Shown here piece by piece: positions 8,059 through 15,498 of a stretch of DNA of 64,000 nucleotides (position 1 is its first letter; the number at the start of each line of letters is the position of its first letter). Source of the stretch: Oryzomonas sagensis (GTDB lineage Bacteria > Desulfobacterota > Desulfuromonadia > Geobacterales > Pseudopelobacteraceae). The notes under the pieces are model-generated. The model saw only the letters and a list, made by a program, of their open reading frames with translations. It did not search any database and was not told where the DNA came from. The stretch lies in NCBI RefSeq assembly GCF_008802355.1, contig NZ_VZRA01000007.1, forward strand, positions 62,001 to 126,000, read 5' to 3'. The position numbers and the translations under genes were made by a program.

Positions 8059-8838
8059 TTAGATCACGTAATCCAGAGCGTCCCGAAACAAGACCTGCCT
8101 GATCCGCTCCGCAATTTCCGGGTGGGCCCCGGCGGCCGCCTGCAACTGCTCCGCCTCGATGATCTCCTCCACCCGCCCGGGGTGAGGGGACATCACCACG
8201 ATCCTGCTGCCGAGCAGCAGCGCCTCTTCGATGGAGTGGGTCACGAACAACATGGTGAACTGGCATTCGCTCCAGAGTTCCAGCAGCTCATCCTGCATCC
8301 GCCTGCGCGACAGGGCGTCCAGGGCGGCAAAGGGTTCGTCCATCAGGATAATCTCCGGCTTCATGGCCAGGCAGCGAGCAATGGCCACCCGCTGTTTCAT
8401 CCCCCCCGACAGGGTATGGGGGTAGGCATCGGCGAATTGCTCCAGATGGACCGTCCTGATCGCCTCAAGGGCGCGTTCATGCGCCTCCCCCTTGGGCAGG
8501 GTGCGGCTGGCGAGCAGCCCGAAGGCCACGTTCTCCCGCACCGTTTTCCAGGGAAGCAGCTGATCGAATTCCTGGAACACCATCACCCGGTCCGGTCCGG
8601 GGCCCGCCACCAGTCTGCCGTTCAGGGTGATATTCCCCTCGCTGGGGGCAAGAAACCCGCCCACGGCCTTGAGAAGCGTCGATTTTCCGCACCCGGAGGG
8701 GCCCAGCAGCACTACCCGGTCGCCCCGGCTCACCTGGAATTCCACGTTATCGGTGGCGGTGACGATGCCGTTCTGGTCGCGGTAGCGCAGCGTGACCCCC
8801 TTGACGGACAGCAAAGGCGTATCCGCAACGTCAGCCAT
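8059..8838 (-). CDS. ABC transporter ATP-binding protein, SsuB/TauB/NrtD family
   Basis: A 259-residue ATPase subunit. It shows Walker A GPSGCGKS, the Q-loop in VMVFQEFDQLLPWKT, the signature LSGGMKQRVAIAR, Walker B IILMDEPFAALD and the switch His in FVTHSIEEA. This is the full set for an active ABC ATPase powering import through the neighbouring permease. It starts two bases downstream of the binding-protein gene's stop region and precedes the permease by 38 bases, so the three are one transcription unit. Confidence 0.93.
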   Translation of the reverse strand: MADVADTPLLSVKGVTLRYRDQNGIVTATDNVEFQVSRGDRVVLLGPSGCGKSTLLKAVGGFLAPSEGNITLNGRLVAGPGPDRVMVFQEFDQLLPWKTVRENVAFGLLASRTLPKGEAHERALEAIRTVHLEQFADAYPHTLSGGMKQRVAIARCLAMKPEIILMDEPFAALDALSRRRMQDELLELWSECQFTMLFVTHSIEEALLLGSRIVVMSPHPGRVEEIIEAEQLQAAAGAHPEIAERIRQVLFRDALDYVI

Positions 8839-8840
8839 GG

Positions 8841-9854
8841 TCAGCTCCCCTTTGTGGCGTGGACGTTGGGGAAGAACAGATCCTTCCAGTCCCTTGGCCT
8901 GCTCTTGATCGTCCCGGTATGGTACATGAAATCCGAAAACCTGGTGATATTGTGCGGTGTGACCGTATAGCTCACCGTCGGCTGGTTGATCTCCTTGAGC
9001 AGGTCATCCAGGCTTTCCTTGGTCTTGCTGGCCTCGCGGTAGATCTCCGCCGCGGCCCGCCTGTTCTTGTTGATGTAGGTGGTCGCCTCTTCCTGCGCCG
9101 CAAAGACCGCGGCATAGATCTTCGGGTTTTTGTCGTGGAAGGCTTTGGTGGTGGCGAAGACATTGAAGGTGTGCGGCCCGCCGAGGACCGTGTATGAGTT
9201 GAGCACCGTCCTGACCCGCTTGTCGTCCAGTTCCTGGAACATGAACGGCGGGCTGGTGAGATGGCCGGTGACCTCCGACTTGCCGGACAGGAGCGCCGCC
9301 ATGGCGTCAGGATGCTTCATGGTCACCGTCAGTTTGTCCAGTTTGGAAAAATTATTCTGGCCGAACTCCTTTGCCGCCGCCATTTGCAGGATGATAGCCT
9401 GGATCGAGACCTTCACCGCCGGCAGGGCGATACGGTCCTTGGCGGTGAAGTCCCGGATCGTTTTCACCGCCGGGTTGTTCGTATTCAGGTAGTTAGGCGA
9501 TGAAATCAGGGCCGAGACCCCTTTGACGGCGCCCTTGGACTTGTCCCAGAGCAGGATCATCGGCGCCACGCCCGAGGAGATGTAATCGACGCTCCCGGAG
9601 AGGAGCGCGTCATTGGTCGCGCTACCGCCCCCCAGGGTCGCCCAGGTGACTTTGATATCGCCGAGACCGGCCGCTTTGGCATGTTTTTCTATCAGATGCT
9701 GCTTTTCCATGATGATCAGCGGCAGGTAGCCAAGGCCGTACTGCTTGGCCAGCCGTACCTCCTTGACCTCGGCCGCGGCATTGAACGGCACGGCAGCGAG
9801 GCCGACGAGCGCCAGCGCCGTGATGGCGACGAATGTGTACATGCTCTTTCCCAT
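8841..9854 (-). CDS. ABC transporter substrate-binding protein, NMT1/SsuA-like
   Basis: A 337-residue periplasmic protein with a signal peptide (basic start, hydrophobic VAITALALVGLA, then FNAAA). It has the NMT1/SsuA fold features: early VRLAKQYGLGYLPLIIMEK, a GGGSATNDALLSGSVD stretch forming the ligand loop, and VTGHLTSPPFMFQEL. Such proteins bind nitrate, alkanesulfonates, taurine, aromatic acids or thiamine pyrimidine precursors; the ligand here is unknown. It follows the flavin-protein gene by 73 bases and feeds the permease and ATPase next to it. Confidence 0.9.
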   Translation of the reverse strand: MGKSMYTFVAITALALVGLAAVPFNAAAEVKEVRLAKQYGLGYLPLIIMEKQHLIEKHAKAAGLGDIKVTWATLGGGSATNDALLSGSVDYISSGVAPMILLWDKSKGAVKGVSALISSPNYLNTNNPAVKTIRDFTAKDRIALPAVKVSIQAIILQMAAAKEFGQNNFSKLDKLTVTMKHPDAMAALLSGKSEVTGHLTSPPFMFQELDDKRVRTVLNSYTVLGGPHTFNVFATTKAFHDKNPKIYAAVFAAQEEATTYINKNRRAAAEIYREASKTKESLDDLLKEINQPTVSYTVTPHNITRFSDFMYHTGTIKSRPRDWKDLFFPNVHATKGS

Positions 9855-9927
9855 GTGTGCAGCTCCTTATGGTTGGAATGGTTCAGACAACAGCAGGCGA
9901 TAGCCGATAGCGGGGTAGCCGCGTTCG

Positions 9928-10410
9928 TTACGGTGTATCGGCATGCCGTACCGCCAGGCGGTCCAGATGCAGATGAAACGGATGCAGCGCCTCTTCCCGC
10001 TCCTTGCGCACGGCATAGGTTTCATCGCGGATCTGCTCCGGCTCGATCAACCAGACCGCCGCCAGGTCTGCATCGCCCAACCGGGCGCGGACCTCGCGAT
10101 AATACTCGCTGAACAGCGGGCCCGAAACGAGCGCCTTGTACGTTCGCCCCGTCGTGACCAGCACCCGGTTATCGCTGCCTGCCACGGTGACGGACACCGG
10201 GCGTTCGAACCAGATGCTGCGCAGCAGGTTGCGGTGGGTTGCTGATGTTTCCAGAAGTTCGAGATGCACCAGACGCCCGTCGGCGTCGAGCCGGAGAAAA
10301 GGGCTCGGCACGCTGACGGGTGCGCCGTTTTCATCCAGGGTGGCGATGCTGGCGACGGTGGCGGGTTCTTTCAGCAGCGATCCGATTGCGTTCCGTAAAT
10401 CTTCAGACAT
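9928..10410 (-). CDS. Pyridoxamine-5'-phosphate-oxidase-like flavin split-barrel protein
   Basis: A 160-residue protein of the FMN-binding split-barrel superfamily. Residues 16-110 include the strand pattern ATVASIATLDENGAPVSVPS, then LLRSIWFERPVSVTVAG and a GRTYKALVSGPLFS stretch where other members contact FMN phosphate. Many such proteins are flavin- or haem-binding oxidoreductases; substrate specificity cannot be inferred. It sits three bases after the radical SAM gene, so the two are surely co-transcribed and probably act on the imported compound (inference). Confidence 0.8.
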   Translation of the reverse strand: MSEDLRNAIGSLLKEPATVASIATLDENGAPVSVPSPFLRLDADGRLVHLELLETSATHRNLLRSIWFERPVSVTVAGSDNRVLVTTGRTYKALVSGPLFSEYYREVRARLGDADLAAVWLIEPEQIRDETYAVRKEREEALHPFHLHLDRLAVRHADTP

Positions 10411-10413
10411 GGT

Positions 10414-11682
10414 TTATTCCTCCCACAGCGGCAACAGCCGGGACAGATCGGTGTCGGGATGATTGCCGCAGTTGCGGTAGCTGTCATGTTCGATGGGGAG
10501 CCGGTATTTCACCCGCAGGGCGTGCAGGCCACGGGCCAGGCGGATGTAATAGTCCAGCGAGGCGTTTTTGTAAGCGCCCAGCGCCGTATCCGGCCGGGGC
10601 GACCAGACGATGAGCACCGTGCTCACCCCCTGCCGGGCCAGATCCTCGGCTTCGGCCAGGGTCCGCTCCAGGGCCTCGTCCTCACTGCGAAATCCGTGGG
10701 GACCAGCCAGTTCGATGCCCGCCACCAGGCCGGTGTTCACCCTGCCCGGCCCGAATATCTCCACCGCATCCACCAGCCGCTTTTTCCACTCGCGATACCC
10801 GATCCATTCCGCTTTGCCGGGGCAATGTTGGTTGAACAGCTCCTCGTTCAGCACCTCGATGTCGGAGGTGTAGCTGGTCAGGCCGGTTTCGGCATAGAGC
10901 CTCTTCAACTGCTCCTTCTCGAACGCCGTTCCGATCAACTGGCTGGGAAACTTTGGGGTGCGGAAATTTTTGCCGACCTCTTTCAGGATGGCGATATAGT
11001 AGTCGATCTCGTCATCAAAGGGGCGCGACCCGCCGATGATGGAGCCGGAGGTCAGGAAGACCGTCGAAAACCGCCCCTCCTCCTTCAGCGCCTCGCCGAT
11101 CACCGCCCCCACCTCGACCGGATCGAGCCGTGCCGGGATCTTGAGCTCCTTGCTCCCTTTTTTCAGTTGGGTGACGATGTCACAGAAGGCGCACCCCTTG
11201 CCGTTGTTCCAAAAGGTGCAATAGCGGTACGGAAAGATGTTCAACCGCTGGGGGCGGGCGCTGACGATATTCTTCATCGGCACGCCCGAGCTGCTGTCTT
11301 TGCCATAAAATGCCGGGGCGGGCCAGTAATCCACCTCTTCCAGCGCCACCCCCGCATCGAACAGCCAGGGCCGGCCGTCGCGCAGATCGACAACATAGGG
11401 GTTCTCTTCCAGCGGCGTCGGCGTCGTGATGATCGAGGTGCCATCCCGCAGGAGCAGCGATTCCGGCCGGAGGGCGATAACCCCGTCGCGGGCGCCGAAG
11501 ATGTGGGTCCCGGTGGTCTGGTGCTTTTCCGGATCGAGATAGGAGACCGCCTCTTCGGTGTAGTGCACCCCCCGACGCTGCACATCGGTCTTGAGGATAA
11601 TCAGGCGCGGTACGTCCGGGTAGCGGCGAACGGCATCCTCCAGGGGCGTCCCAGGAAATTTTCTTGCCAGGGCAAGAGTCAT
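10414..11682 (-). CDS. Radical SAM protein with unusual C-X8-C-X2-C motif
   Basis: A 422-residue protein. Residues 1-145 are an N-terminal domain I do not recognise. Residues 150-350 resemble a radical SAM TIM barrel, with cysteines at about 155, 164 and 167 in YCTFWNNGKGCAFCDI. The spacing C-X8-C-X2-C differs from the canonical C-X3-C-X2-C. The following FLTSGSIIGG matches the SAM-binding strand position, and LTSYTSDIEVLNEELF and GLVAGIELAGPHG match later barrel strands. It is therefore probably a 4Fe-4S/SAM enzyme with an unknown reaction. The ATG has AAGGAG seven bases upstream. It is the first gene of the operon and directly follows the structured leader. Confidence 0.8.
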   Translation of the reverse strand: MTLALARKFPGTPLEDAVRRYPDVPRLIILKTDVQRRGVHYTEEAVSYLDPEKHQTTGTHIFGARDGVIALRPESLLLRDGTSIITTPTPLEENPYVVDLRDGRPWLFDAGVALEEVDYWPAPAFYGKDSSSGVPMKNIVSARPQRLNIFPYRYCTFWNNGKGCAFCDIVTQLKKGSKELKIPARLDPVEVGAVIGEALKEEGRFSTVFLTSGSIIGGSRPFDDEIDYYIAILKEVGKNFRTPKFPSQLIGTAFEKEQLKRLYAETGLTSYTSDIEVLNEELFNQHCPGKAEWIGYREWKKRLVDAVEIFGPGRVNTGLVAGIELAGPHGFRSEDEALERTLAEAEDLARQGVSTVLIVWSPRPDTALGAYKNASLDYYIRLARGLHALRVKYRLPIEHDSYRNCGNHPDTDLSRLLPLWEE

Positions 11683-11846
11683 GACATCACTCCTTTCTCG
11701 TCAAACGGTCACCAGTGGATACAACAAAAAAAGAGGTCAAGGAGAGAGCGCGCTTCGCTCGTTCCTTGGCCTCCAGTTTTTCTGGTCAGTCGTTGGAATA
11801 CTGCTGTGTGATCCTGGGGACATTCCCCGGTATCATCACATGTAAT
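11683..11846 (-). ncRNA. Structured 5' leader, candidate riboswitch or attenuator
   Basis: The predicted transcript of about 165 bases ahead of the radical SAM gene holds three hairpins: 11807-11840 (six-pair TGTGAT/ATCACA stem, asymmetric internal loop, then GGGG/CCCC), a small CCAG-AAAAA-CTGG hairpin near 11772-11784, and a strong terminator hairpin followed by seven U. Having a terminator inside a leader driven by its own promoter is the usual architecture of transcriptional riboswitches. I could not match it to TPP, FMN, cobalamin, SAM-I, c-di-GMP or fluoride consensus sequences from memory. Confidence 0.55.
11726..11773 (-). terminator. Intrinsic terminator within the radical SAM operon leader
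   Basis: On the minus strand, GAGGCCAAGGA pairs with TCCTTGACCTC (one mismatch) around an inner GAGCG/CGCTC stem, followed directly by seven T. It lies about 45 bases upstream of the start codon and downstream of a near-perfect promoter, so it should abort transcription unless an alternative fold forms. Confidence 0.8.
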
Positions 11847-11852
11847 GGGGAA

Positions 11853-11881
11853 AATCTAGCAAATCGGATACGGGGTGTCAA
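11853..11881 (-). promoter_or_regulatory. Strong sigma-70 promoter of the radical SAM/ABC operon
   Basis: Minus strand: TTGACA, 17 bases, TAGATT. The -35 is perfect and the spacer is ideal; start of transcription near 11846. The upstream flank (11882-11910) is very AT-rich, like an UP element. Confidence 0.82.
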
Positions 11882-12048
11882 TCAAATAATATAACTTCTA
11901 TAAATTTTATATACCACCAAGGACGACACCCCTCACAACCCGAAGGTCATGTGGAGCAGGGAGGCCTATTTACAGAGAACTTTCGCACTACCACGTCAGA
12001 ACCGTCGTCCCTGTCTTTAATCCATCCAGAACATGGACAAACAACACA

Positions 12049-12082
12049 AAAAGAAAAAGCCCCGGAAATTCCGAGGCTTTTT
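12049..12082 (-). terminator. Terminator after tRNA-Pro
   Basis: AAAAAGCC-T-CGGAA pairs with TTCCGGGGCTTTTT on the minus strand, followed by CTTTTTG. It ends the merR/tRNA-Pro transcript. Confidence 0.85.
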
Positions 12083-12112
12083 GACTTATCCGGATGGTGC
12101 CGGACTTTTAAA

Positions 12113-12189
12113 TGGTCGGTGCGACTGGATTCGAACCAGCGACCACTAGACCCCCAGTCTAGTGCGCTACCAGGCTGCGCTACGCACCG
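12113..12189 (-). tRNA. tRNA-Pro(GGG)
   Basis: 77 bases including an encoded CCA. Acceptor CGGTGCG pairs with CGCACCG; the anticodon stem CTAGA/TCTAG encloses CTGGGGG, giving anticodon GGG; the T-arm has GGTTCGAATCC. Its 5' end is five bases after the merR stop codon, so it is probably cut from the same transcript as pheT-ihfA-merR. Confidence 0.96.
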
Positions 12190-12194
12190 CTATG

Positions 12195-12548
12195 CTACAT
12201 CTGATTCCGCAAGAGCAAAAGTTCATCTCTGATATTCCGCAACAGCAGGAGGTACTTTTCCTGGGGGGCTGTCGGGAGCTGTTCATCAGCAGCGATGATC
12301 CTGCCCTTCGGGGTTATTCTTCTCTTTACACCTTCAATGGTAAACTTCTCGTCATACAGCAACCGGCGGACCAGGAGAATGATGTCTACTTCCCGTTTGG
12401 AATACAGCCGCTGCCCGGTGGTGCTCTTCTCGGGTGACAAAAACTCGAACTCACTCTCCCAGAAACGGAGTACCGAAGTCTTTACGCCCGCCATCTGGGC
12501 AACCTCGCCGATCTTGTAGTACAGTTTGTCGGGGAAGGTGGTGCCCAT
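12195..12548 (-). CDS. MerR-family transcriptional regulator
   Basis: A 117-residue protein with an N-terminal MerR winged-helix domain: YYKIGEVAQMAGVKTSVLRF is the recognition helix region, followed by TTGQRLYSKREVDIILLVRR, the second wing motif. The C-terminal part is a short coiled coil (LLLLRNIRDELLLLRNQM), with no cysteines for metal binding. It is directly downstream of ihfA, as in many Geobacter and other deltaproteobacterial genomes, and directly upstream of tRNA-Pro. Its target is unknown. Confidence 0.9.
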   Translation of the reverse strand: MGTTFPDKLYYKIGEVAQMAGVKTSVLRFWESEFEFLSPEKSTTGQRLYSKREVDIILLVRRLLYDEKFTIEGVKRRITPKGRIIAADEQLPTAPQEKYLLLLRNIRDELLLLRNQM

Positions 12549-12560
12549 AACAGTGTATGC

Positions 12561-12854
12561 TTATTTGGCCTCTTTCGCGACGCTATTGATCGCGTTTTTT
12601 AGAACCTGACTCGGTTTGAAAGTAAGGATGCGCCGAGCATCAATGGTAATGGTTTCGCCGGTTTGCGGATTGCGTCCTCTCCGGTCAGCCTTCCGCTTGA
12701 CAACGAAATTTCCAAACCCTGCTATCTTAATTTTTTCACCATCCTCCAGGGTGCTCTTCAGGATGCTGAAAACGGTTTCAACCATTTCAGCGGACTCCTT
12801 TTTCGAGAACCCGATTTTCTGGTGAATTTTTTCTACGATGTCGGCTTTGGTCAT
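12561..12854 (-). CDS. ihfA: Integration host factor subunit alpha
   Basis: A 97-residue HU/IHF-family DNA-bending protein. It shows the dimerisation helices (FSKKESAEMVETVFSILKST), the saddle strand KIAGFGNFVVKRKADRRGRN and the DNA-intercalating arm RNPQTGETITIDARRILTF. The position after pheT is the standard ihfA location. IHF assists sigma-54 promoters by DNA bending, relevant to the promoters proposed at 5.4 and 55.6 kb. The partner gene ihfB is at 28.1 kb. The ATG follows an AGGTTG site and lies 84 bases after pheT. Confidence 0.95.
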   Translation of the reverse strand: MTKADIVEKIHQKIGFSKKESAEMVETVFSILKSTLEDGEKIKIAGFGNFVVKRKADRRGRNPQTGETITIDARRILTFKPSQVLKNAINSVAKEAK

Positions 12855-12938
12855 AACAACCTCAATCTGCTAAGTTCTACGGCTTCTTTACAAAGGGCAA
12901 TTTTTATAACATAGGGAACGGCATTACGCAACAGGTTT

Positions 12939-15344
12939 TTATCTTATTGATACTTTTACCTTATTCAAAAGGCTGTCAACAATCTTCCCATGCACTCTTC
13001 CGGTCTCGTCATCGGTGAGCGTGCGCTCGTATGAGCGGTAGCGGATGCGGACGGCTATGCTCTTAAATCCGTCAGGGATGCCCTTCCCCTGATACACGTC
13101 AAAGATATCGACCTGTTCGACCTCTTTGGCCTTGACGCTGTGGATGCACTCGACGATCTTTTCCACCGGCAGTTCCATGGGGGCCAGCATGGCAATATCG
13201 CGTGTGCTGTCCGGAAAACGGGAGGGGGCCGAAATGGTCCGTTTCTGCCGTGCCAGGGTCAGCATCTTTTCAAAATCGAGCTCAAAACAATAGACCGGCT
13301 TATCCAGGCCAAAATTATCCTGAACCGTGGGGTGCAGTTCACCGACCGAGCCGATCCGCTCCCTGCCGGCGACGATACTGCACGATTTACCGGGATGATA
13401 AAACGGCTCCGGCGCATCGGCCACCCACTTCACACCGCCGATGCTCAACTGGCTGAGCAGGTTTTCTATAATGCCCTTGGCATCGTAGAAATCGACCGCC
13501 TCGTTGGCGCGACTCCACCCCAGCCCGTCGCGTGAGCCGGTCAGGGCTCCCACCACATAAAGCGGCTCGTGCGGCATCTCCTCCCCCGGAACGGGCAGAT
13601 ACACCCGACGCATCTCAAAGAGCTTCAGGTCAAGCGAGCGAAAGCTGATGTTGCGGGCAACCGTTTCGAGAACACCGGGCAAAAGGGTGGTACGCATGAC
13701 CGACTGTTCATCCACCAGCGGGTTGGCCAGACGGATCGTGCTGCGCCGCGAATCATCCCCGGGGAGCAGCAGTTTATCTGCGGCACCCGGTGCAGTAAAG
13801 CTGAAATTAATGATCTCGTTCATGCCGTGCTTGACAAGGATATCCCTGACACTCTTCTCAAGCTGCTGGTGCCGCGTCGGGCGGTCCGAGACGACGCGTG
13901 CCATCGGCAGGGTGGCGGGAATACGGTCGAAGCCGTTCAAGCGGGCAATCTCTTCAACCAAGTCAATCTCGCGCTCCAGGTCGATCCGGTAGCTGGGCGG
14001 CACCACCGCCAACGTCCCTTCGGGCAGCTCCTTGACAGCGCATTCGAGCCGTCTGAGGATATCAATGGCCTCCTCCCGCGGCAGATCGATCCCGATCATG
14101 GCGTTGGCGCGTTCCGGGCGGAATACGATCGTTTCCGGCTCACGTCTGCCGAGGTAGACATCGAGGCTTCCCTTGGCCATACGGCCACCGGCAAGGTCCA
14201 CAATCAGCGACGCAGCCCGGTCAAGGGCCTGGATCACACCGCCGATATCGACTCCGCGTTCGAAGCGATGGGAGGACTCCGTATGCAGGCCAAGCCGCTT
14301 ACTGGTCCTGCGGATCGCTGACGGCAGAAACCAAGCGCTCTCGAGCAGAATGTTCGTGGTGGTATCGGCAATTTCGGAGTTTTCGCCCCCCATGACACCA
14401 GCCAGGGCGACCGGCCGCTCGGCGTCGCAGATGACCAGATCGTCGCCCGTGAGGGTACGCTGCTGGCTGTCCAGCGTGGTAAAACGCTCACCTTCGCCGG
14501 CACGGCGCACCACAATCCGATGCCCAGCCAGACGATCGCAGTCAAAGGCGTGTAGTGGCTGCCCCAGTTCCATCATCACCAGGTTGGTGACGTCCACAAC
14601 GTTGTTGATGGACCGCACGCCAATGGCGTTGAGCCGCTTCACCAGCCACTCGGGAGAGGGAGCTATGCGGCAGCCGCTCAGATAGCGCGCGGCATAGCGC
14701 GGGCAATATTCGGCGTCTTCGACCGTTACGCTGATGTTTTTGTCGACCGGCTCATCAGACTCGCTGATCGCGTTTTCAGGACAGCGGACCTTTTGTCCCA
14801 GCTTGGCGGCAATCTCGCGGGCAATGCCCACGGCACTGAGACAGTCGGCGCGGTTGGGGGTCAGGCCGATCTCAAAAAGGGTGTCCTTCAGCCCCAGGGC
14901 GGCAAAGATCGGAGTGCCGAGCTTCAGACCGGCAGGCAGGATCATGATGCCGGCGCTTTCCGCGGACAGCCCCAATTCTCTCTCCGAGCAGAGCATGCCG
15001 CAGGATTCTTCGCCGCGGATCTTGGAGCGTTTGATTTTGAAATCACCCGGGAGTGTTGCGCCGATCTTGGCTAAGGCGACCGTGTCGCCCTGTTTGAAGT
15101 TCTGTGCGCCGCAGACCACGTCCAGCACCTCGGTGCCGCTATTCACCCGGCAGAGGGAGAGCTTGTCGGCGTTGGGGTGTTGCCGTTTTTCCTCGACCAC
15201 CGCCACCACGACATCGTCCATCCCCTCGCCAAGCTTCTCCATCCCCTCCACCTCGAGGCCGAGCATGGTAAGCAGATCGGCCAACTGATCGGGGGTGAGA
15301 TCAAAATCGACGAATTCCTTGAGCCAGTTATAGGTAACGTTCAT
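12939..15344 (-). CDS. pheT: Phenylalanine-tRNA ligase beta subunit
   Basis: An 801-residue PheT. In order it has the N-terminal MNVTYNWLKEFVDFDL, a tRNA-binding OB domain (about 40-150, including HPNADKLSLCRVN and VVCGAQNF), the B3/B4 domain (RYLSGCRIAPSPEWL, NVVDVTNLVMMELGQPLHAFD), B5 (about 400-475), a catalytic-like core and a C-terminal ferredoxin-like anticodon-binding domain (SRFPDSTRDIAMLAP). With PheS it forms the alpha2-beta2 enzyme that charges tRNA-Phe. The open frame extends 50 codons further, into a repeat element, so I start at the ATG at 15344. Confidence 0.96.
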   Translation of the reverse strand: MNVTYNWLKEFVDFDLTPDQLADLLTMLGLEVEGMEKLGEGMDDVVVAVVEEKRQHPNADKLSLCRVNSGTEVLDVVCGAQNFKQGDTVALAKIGATLPGDFKIKRSKIRGEESCGMLCSERELGLSAESAGIMILPAGLKLGTPIFAALGLKDTLFEIGLTPNRADCLSAVGIAREIAAKLGQKVRCPENAISESDEPVDKNISVTVEDAEYCPRYAARYLSGCRIAPSPEWLVKRLNAIGVRSINNVVDVTNLVMMELGQPLHAFDCDRLAGHRIVVRRAGEGERFTTLDSQQRTLTGDDLVICDAERPVALAGVMGGENSEIADTTTNILLESAWFLPSAIRRTSKRLGLHTESSHRFERGVDIGGVIQALDRAASLIVDLAGGRMAKGSLDVYLGRREPETIVFRPERANAMIGIDLPREEAIDILRRLECAVKELPEGTLAVVPPSYRIDLEREIDLVEEIARLNGFDRIPATLPMARVVSDRPTRHQQLEKSVRDILVKHGMNEIINFSFTAPGAADKLLLPGDDSRRSTIRLANPLVDEQSVMRTTLLPGVLETVARNISFRSLDLKLFEMRRVYLPVPGEEMPHEPLYVVGALTGSRDGLGWSRANEAVDFYDAKGIIENLLSQLSIGGVKWVADAPEPFYHPGKSCSIVAGRERIGSVGELHPTVQDNFGLDKPVYCFELDFEKMLTLARQKRTISAPSRFPDSTRDIAMLAPMELPVEKIVECIHSVKAKEVEQVDIFDVYQGKGIPDGFKSIAVRIRYRSYERTLTDDETGRVHGKIVDSLLNKVKVSIR

Positions 15345-15373
15345 ATCAGGACACCTAGAATATTCTGAATTAG

Positions 15374-15498
15374 GAGGTTGTTCAAAAATAGTCAGATCGT
15401 CGCACCCGCTAGACAAGCCACAAGGAGGCGTAGCAGCGCTACGCCGCACGAAGGGGCGTTCGAGGAGGGCGGCGAGATGGCTGTTTTTCAACAACCTC
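15374..15498. mobile_element. 125-bp repeat with terminal inverted repeats between pheS and pheT (MITE-like)
   Basis: The ends are near-perfect inverted repeats of about 18 bases (GAGGTTGTTCAAAAATAG against GAGGTTGTTGAAAAACAG), enclosing a GC-rich core with an inner palindrome near GGCGTAGCAGCGCTACGCC. No protein is encoded, although the pheT frame stays open through it. The right end coincides with the pheS stop codon, so the element fills almost all of the pheS-pheT gap. It looks like a small non-autonomous element or REP-type repeat; copy number elsewhere cannot be seen here. Confidence 0.7.

Noticed and set aside
10459-11811. 450-residue open frame on the plus strand
   Set aside because: It lies opposite the radical SAM gene, crosses its leader and promoter, and shows no family motif or ribosome site. 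GC-rich codon bias makes such antisense frames.
11683-11846. TPP or c-di-GMP riboswitch for the ABC operon
   Set aside because: The CUGAGA and ACCUGAUCUGGAU blocks of TPP elements and the GEMM core are missing from the leader.
11951-12232. Plus-strand frame spanning tRNA-Pro
   Set aside because: It is a read of the tRNA complement and its terminator, without a ribosome site.
15345-15494. 50-codon N-terminal extension of pheT through the repeat element
   Set aside because: The MNVTYNWLKEFVDF start is the family N-terminus; the extension is a translation of the 125-bp element.
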